A model generated the notes under the pieces. It was not told the DNA's origin and did not search any database. It saw only the letters and a program-made list of their open reading frames with translations. Positions 58,161-64,000 of a stretch of DNA of 64,000 nucleotides are shown in pieces. Each line of letters begins with the position of its first letter. Positions within the stretch are counted from its first letter, which is position 1. This DNA is from Plectrocnemia conspersa (Eukaryota > Arthropoda > Insecta > Trichoptera > Polycentropodidae): assembly GCA_009617715.1 (NCBI GenBank), contig VTFK01000207.1, forward strand, positions 558,001 through 622,000, given 5' to 3'. Made by a program: the position numbers and the translations under genes.

Positions 58161-59609
58161 TGGTAGACTTGGTTATTTTTTTACCCCAAGAAAGTGTTTT
58201 CATATATATAAATCGTTATTAGCTCTGGTATACATTGTATAAAGAGATATTGAATTCGGTTAAAAGATGACAATGGAAAATATGAAAAATACTTTCAGCA
58301 TTGACACTTTGTTATTTTTCAGTTAGTTGTTTTACTTTTTGAATTTCAGTTAATAGTAAAATATGTAAATTTATTACGAATTTTTTTTTTCTTTAATTAA
58401 ATGTTTAATAAATCTCCGTTTTCTAAGAAATAAAACATTGTAATTTTTTTTTTAAATCTATAAATTTACATACGCAAAATTACATCAAAAACAGTATTAG
58501 TACCATTAAAATTTTAACATGCTTTCATATAATGATATCCTTCCGCCATATCGAGTTACATATTTCACAAGTAATGTAAGAAAACTTTCTTAAACCGTTT
58601 ATAAACATAATTTAAATTCATTTCACTTTGTAAACAAACAATAAATTCAGGCCCACACACGTGCGGTACACCTTAAAGAACTTATTTACAACACATCGAA
58701 TAACTTATGAACTTATATTTTGATAAACTTGTGAAGGTAAACTTTTGTTTGTGTATATACATGTCCATGTAGGATTATCAAAACAATACGTATTGCTTTA
58801 CTTATAAATATATCATGCATGTTCGTAAATTTCTGTGTATTTTATTCATACATATATGTTTATTTACATGTACTATATTAACAATTATTATAAGTTAATA
58901 ATTATTATAAATATTTAAACATTCTTTAAAAATTTGATATAAATAATAACATTTTAATAAAATATAGAAATCAATACTTCCTATAATTTATTTTAATTTT
59001 AATAGCTACTCTTATTATTATTATAAAAAAATATATTTTTTATTTATTATCTTTTAAAATTCACTGTTATTACACACAGAAAAAATTCATTATTTTCACA
59101 CTGTTTCATATTTCTTCAAATTTAGAGTCATATAAATTTATTACAACCCATATTAAAAATTTATTATATAATATATGTCATCATACACTAAACCTATATT
59201 TTAGATCTTAAATTATTCCTTACACTTTTTCCAACTAAAACATTACAATTAAGGCATACAAGTAATCAAGTTGTTTGGTAATTGCTCTTTAACTATTTTT
59301 ATATTGTGAACATCTTCTTCAAAGTATTCATTTTAGAATATATTTATATTTGTTTTCTATATAATAAATCATTTAAAAACCACTCTCGATTCACTTAAAT
59401 ATTAAACGTGAAAAAGAGCCATTAAAAATGTATATCGATCATAAGCAAAAAAAAACGCATTATAAATTTTTATATCAGAAAAATAACACTTTCGTGTAAA
59501 ATAAGAATATATGAAGAAATTTCAAATATTTCTCATTTTGTATATATATTTGGTTTTAAAAATATACATAGTAAATTTGCATATGCATAGTATTAAGTAA
59601 GTGAAAAAT
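58161..59609. other. AT-rich noncoding
   Basis: Nothing recognisable. Confidence 0.4.
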
Positions 59610-59775
59610 GTTAATCGTGTCCTCTGTTATAAAACAGCGTGATTACGTAAAATTGCACACAATGAGACTGAGGGAATTAGACCTCTCTCGACGAGGACCG
59701 AATATGCAGTTCACAAAAGGGCGCAATAGCATTAAAGCCTCGGCATTTGTACAACAAAAACCGTGACATATATAA
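59610..59775. other. Small GC-richer patch
   Basis: Contains CTCTGTTATAAAACAGCGTG (inverted CTGTT/AACAG) near 59,620 and GACGAGGACCGAATATG near 59,690. No gene. Confidence 0.25.
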
Positions 59776-60859
59776 AAAGGGAGTGTAATGAAACCTTTTG
59801 TTGTTTGGGTGTAGCTTTTGCCTCTGCTACAATGATTTTGTCGAATAAACTACAGTTTTGGCTTTTATTATATGATATATACTTATTATATTGTACAATA
59901 CAATATTTTTTAGCTACACTAGTATATTTGTATCCAAATTATTTTTTATATTATCTAAAAGATAAGATTTTTTTATCATACGACTTTTTATTGTAAATAC
60001 TAGCTTATAGTATTAGAAACTGATGCAGAAAATTGATTTATAGTATAGTTTTGAGAATAACTCATTCATTGTAATGAATTGAATTTTACTGTAAAACTCA
60101 AATAAAGTGGTCGAATTTTTTTAAAGCATTAATGATGTTTGTATTTATTTTTATTTATATTCAAGCTTATGTTATTGTTGTAGTGCTTAAATATTTTTAA
60201 ATATCAACAACACCCGATCGACCTAATTAATCTTAATATGTTTCATAATTCTTTTACAAGCTCTACCTAATTTTGATTATTTTCTAACTTATTAATTTAA
60301 GTTCTTATCTTATTGTTGGTACTATTTTTTACAAAGTTTTATTCCGTTTTAACTACAAAAATTGAAACTCTAAACAAAAATTTTAGTTTAATTTTGCATA
60401 CACAGAACTGTTAATTTTTGAGTAAAAAAATAAGGTTTAAATCAGTCCGGCCAGTCATTTTTAGTTTTACTTTGCATCTCAAAACTAGCTTTAGAAATAT
60501 CAACAGGCGTCATTATTTGTTCTGTTTTGTCTTTTTATTTTACCAGAATGTGGACTAAAAAACTTTGGATAAACTAAGTCCAAAAAAAGGTGATTCTGTG
60601 CGTTCTAAAAATTCACTGCAAAATTAAAAATAATATATTTAATATGTTTAAAGAAACATAAATAAAAAGACAGGTGTTGTTAGTAAGAATACAAGTATTA
60701 GCGTACTAGAAATTTGTATTTATATTCTATAATAGTCTAAGCACCAATGTGTCATATATGTTTAGATACCTCGCATTTCACATTACAAATCCAACATTTT
60801 TGACACCGAAATAGAACGACATTCAAATATTTTATTTACTATTTCAAAAATAGAATAGA
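59776..60859. other. AT-rich noncoding
   Basis: Nothing recognisable. Confidence 0.4.
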
Positions 60860-61420
60860 AGATACACCCACACATGCGGTACTTGTTCCGAATTGCCATG
60901 GATATTCGTAAATTGTGTCTCAAAGTGCGGACACACCGGGCTCATGGAAAATCTCGAGCACCAGGTGTTTTGTTCTCGTCTTCGTTCGGCACATTTCCAT
61001 TCGGCATCCTTTTTCGCATCATCCGAAACGATTCCAGAGTACCAAAAAGAGAAAAAGAAAACTACGTACGCGTATCTCAGAGAAGTTTTGCGAAAATCTC
61101 TCCGCTCTCCGTGCCCTCTTTCTCGGTCCGATTATATTGGATAGCCATGAATATATTTTTGGGATTAGGCCCTGAGCAAGGGTCTTCCATAGAAATTTGT
61201 TCGGCGTTGTTATTTTGTACGTGCTCATAATGCAACTCTCTCTTCTTGGCGCAAATTCTAGACCCCAATCTACTACGTGAGTCGTATAGGCCGAGTGTTA
61301 TGTGTGCGAATTTCGTAAATCGCGAGAAATTCGACGCTCGAAAATACCCTTGACGCGCCACCAATGCTTTATGGTAGATTGTATTGCTTTACGGTGGATG
61401 CGACGTGTAATACTAGTGTT
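60860..61420. promoter_or_regulatory. Large CpG-richer block with K50 homeodomain word
   Basis: All three plus frames (118, 83 and 86 codons) and two minus frames are open over the same bases, which argues against coding. GGGATTAGG at 61,161-61,169 holds GGATTA (bicoid/Otx/Gsc-type). Serine/arginine-rich translations carry no motif. Candidate conserved element. Confidence 0.35.
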
Positions 61421-61620
61421 ATGGCATTATTAAGAATAAATTTATATACATAAGCTCGAATATATTCCATGAAAAATCTTGAAACAAATATATTTATTTA
61501 GAACATACTGTATACAGTAATACTCTTAATCTTACTCCATTATTTATCTATTTTGCTTTTTTCCTTATGTATTTTTAATCCTCTTAATTATATAGGATAA
61601 ACAACAATTAATTAGTGAAG
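61421..61620. other. AT-rich noncoding
   Basis: Nothing recognisable. Confidence 0.4.
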
Positions 61621-61621
61621 C

Positions 61622-61790
61622 AAGCTCGTTTAAGTTCATAAACAGCTATTTCTCCGAATGTTAACAGATTGTAAAGATGTTTCAATTCAGATTGTATCAT
61701 GTGAAGTGCAGCAGTGTTCTATTTTGGGACTTAACTATGTTAATGACGTAATAAATAATCAACTACTTGGACAAATACAAGTATATAATA
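61622..61790 (+). pseudogene. LINE RT scrap (PQGSILGP-like block)
   Basis: FKFINSYFSEC in one phase is followed, one phase over, by IVSCEVQQCSILGLNYVNDVIN. This corresponds to the WF.SYLS.R and V.CGVPQGSILGPLLF..YINDI blocks of jockey-like reverse transcriptases. Catalytic FADD not seen. Heavily decayed. Confidence 0.5.
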
Positions 61791-62395
61791 TTTCATGATA
61801 TTGTTATTTAAATACTTCTATGTACACTTAAATTAAAAATCTGATTTATAAACCTTTGCAATCTGTTTTATCTGTAAAGATAATTTGAAAAATGTTGAGT
61901 AGATTGTAGCTTTTCTTTTTTACCATTTCTTGTGATCTATTTTTAGACAAGTGTTAAACTTAGACCTGAAATCTTTAAAGTAATTATAATGTTATTATAA
62001 TAAATAACTAATTAATCACTATTGATTTTATCATTTGAATTGAATAATTAAACCGACAGGGACCAAATTTACTTCGGCGAAGGGTTAACTACAATTCCGA
62101 CGGAAATAAATTATATTGCAGCGCTCTAAATCTCAATTAATTTACATTATCTAATTTCCGGCTTTATAGTGCTAACTTTAAGTGGCCCTATTTAAATGAA
62201 GGGTTTTGAGGAAATCGTAGACCTTGACCATAAAACGATGCTCGAACAAGCGATCCTTATCATGAACCTTTGAAAATTTTACATTTGGTTGCATACGTAT
62301 ATGAATAAATATTTCTCACCCATATTGGATTCTCAAAAACCTGTGTATGTACATATAACACAAAATAGTTTGTACACATTTGCTTATTGTTTAAA
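61791..62395. other. AT-rich noncoding with small GC-richer patch at 62,060-62,250
   Basis: The patch includes GACAGGGACC and GGCGAAGGGTTAAC near 62,060-62,090 and CTAATTTCCGGC near 62,150. No gene. Confidence 0.35.
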
Positions 62396-62397
62396 TC

Positions 62398-64000
<1,603 letters not shown>

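Noticed and set aside
60874..61364. Five overlapping open frames of 69-118 codons
   Set aside because: All frames being open together points to low stop density, not to a gene.

Overview
This window looks like AT-rich nuclear DNA of an insect or another arthropod. The reasons are the low GC content, the absence of densely packed open frames, and remnants of animal-type transposons: jockey-like and RTE-like LINEs, mariner, Tigger/pogo, hAT and a tRNA-headed SINE. The order cannot be fixed from the sequence alone. No complete host gene is visible. Most long open frames are either transposase/RT debris or chance frames inside locally GC-richer blocks.

Layout. 1-500 is a broken LINE reverse transcriptase (-). 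0.5-18.9 kb is AT-rich desert with CpG-richer islands near 0.7, 2.4, 4.2, 7.2, 10.6, 11.4, 12.0, 13.1 and 17.8 kb, a degenerate tandem duplication at 15.25-15.57 kb, and a strong recursive-splice (ratchet) motif at 16,000|16,001 (+). 18,976-20,193 is a deleted Tigger element with both TIRs, abutting a mariner relic. 20.6-31.7 kb is again desert with islands near 20.7, 21.6, 23.7, 25.2, 26.9, 28.2 and 30.9 kb, including a perfect palindrome at 25,177-25,200, a short MITE at 27,348-27,473, and two candidate host coding segments (28,055-28,312 and 29,541-29,990, both -). 31,791-33,140 is a small coding frame split by a 1.1-kb hAT element with a perfect 8-bp target duplication. 33-48 kb has three copies of one SINE family, a second ratchet motif with a 72-nt downstream exon at 41,322-41,393 (+), and LINE debris. 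48,374-50,135 is a second deleted Tigger (-), again next to a mariner relic. 50.6-62 kb carries more CpG-rich islands (51.4, 52.3, 53.1, 54.3, 55.5, 57.9, 61.1 kb). 62.4 kb to the end is the decayed start of a BED-finger (ZBED5-like) hAT element that runs off the window.

Reading. The regular alternation of very AT-rich DNA with short CpG-rich islands holding homeodomain-, ETS-, GATA- and RUNX-type words and palindromes is what one expects of a cis-regulatory desert, or of a giant intron of a developmental gene. Two plus-strand ratchet motifs 25 kb apart favour a very long plus-strand intron. This is an inference; cross-species alignment and RNA-seq would decide it.
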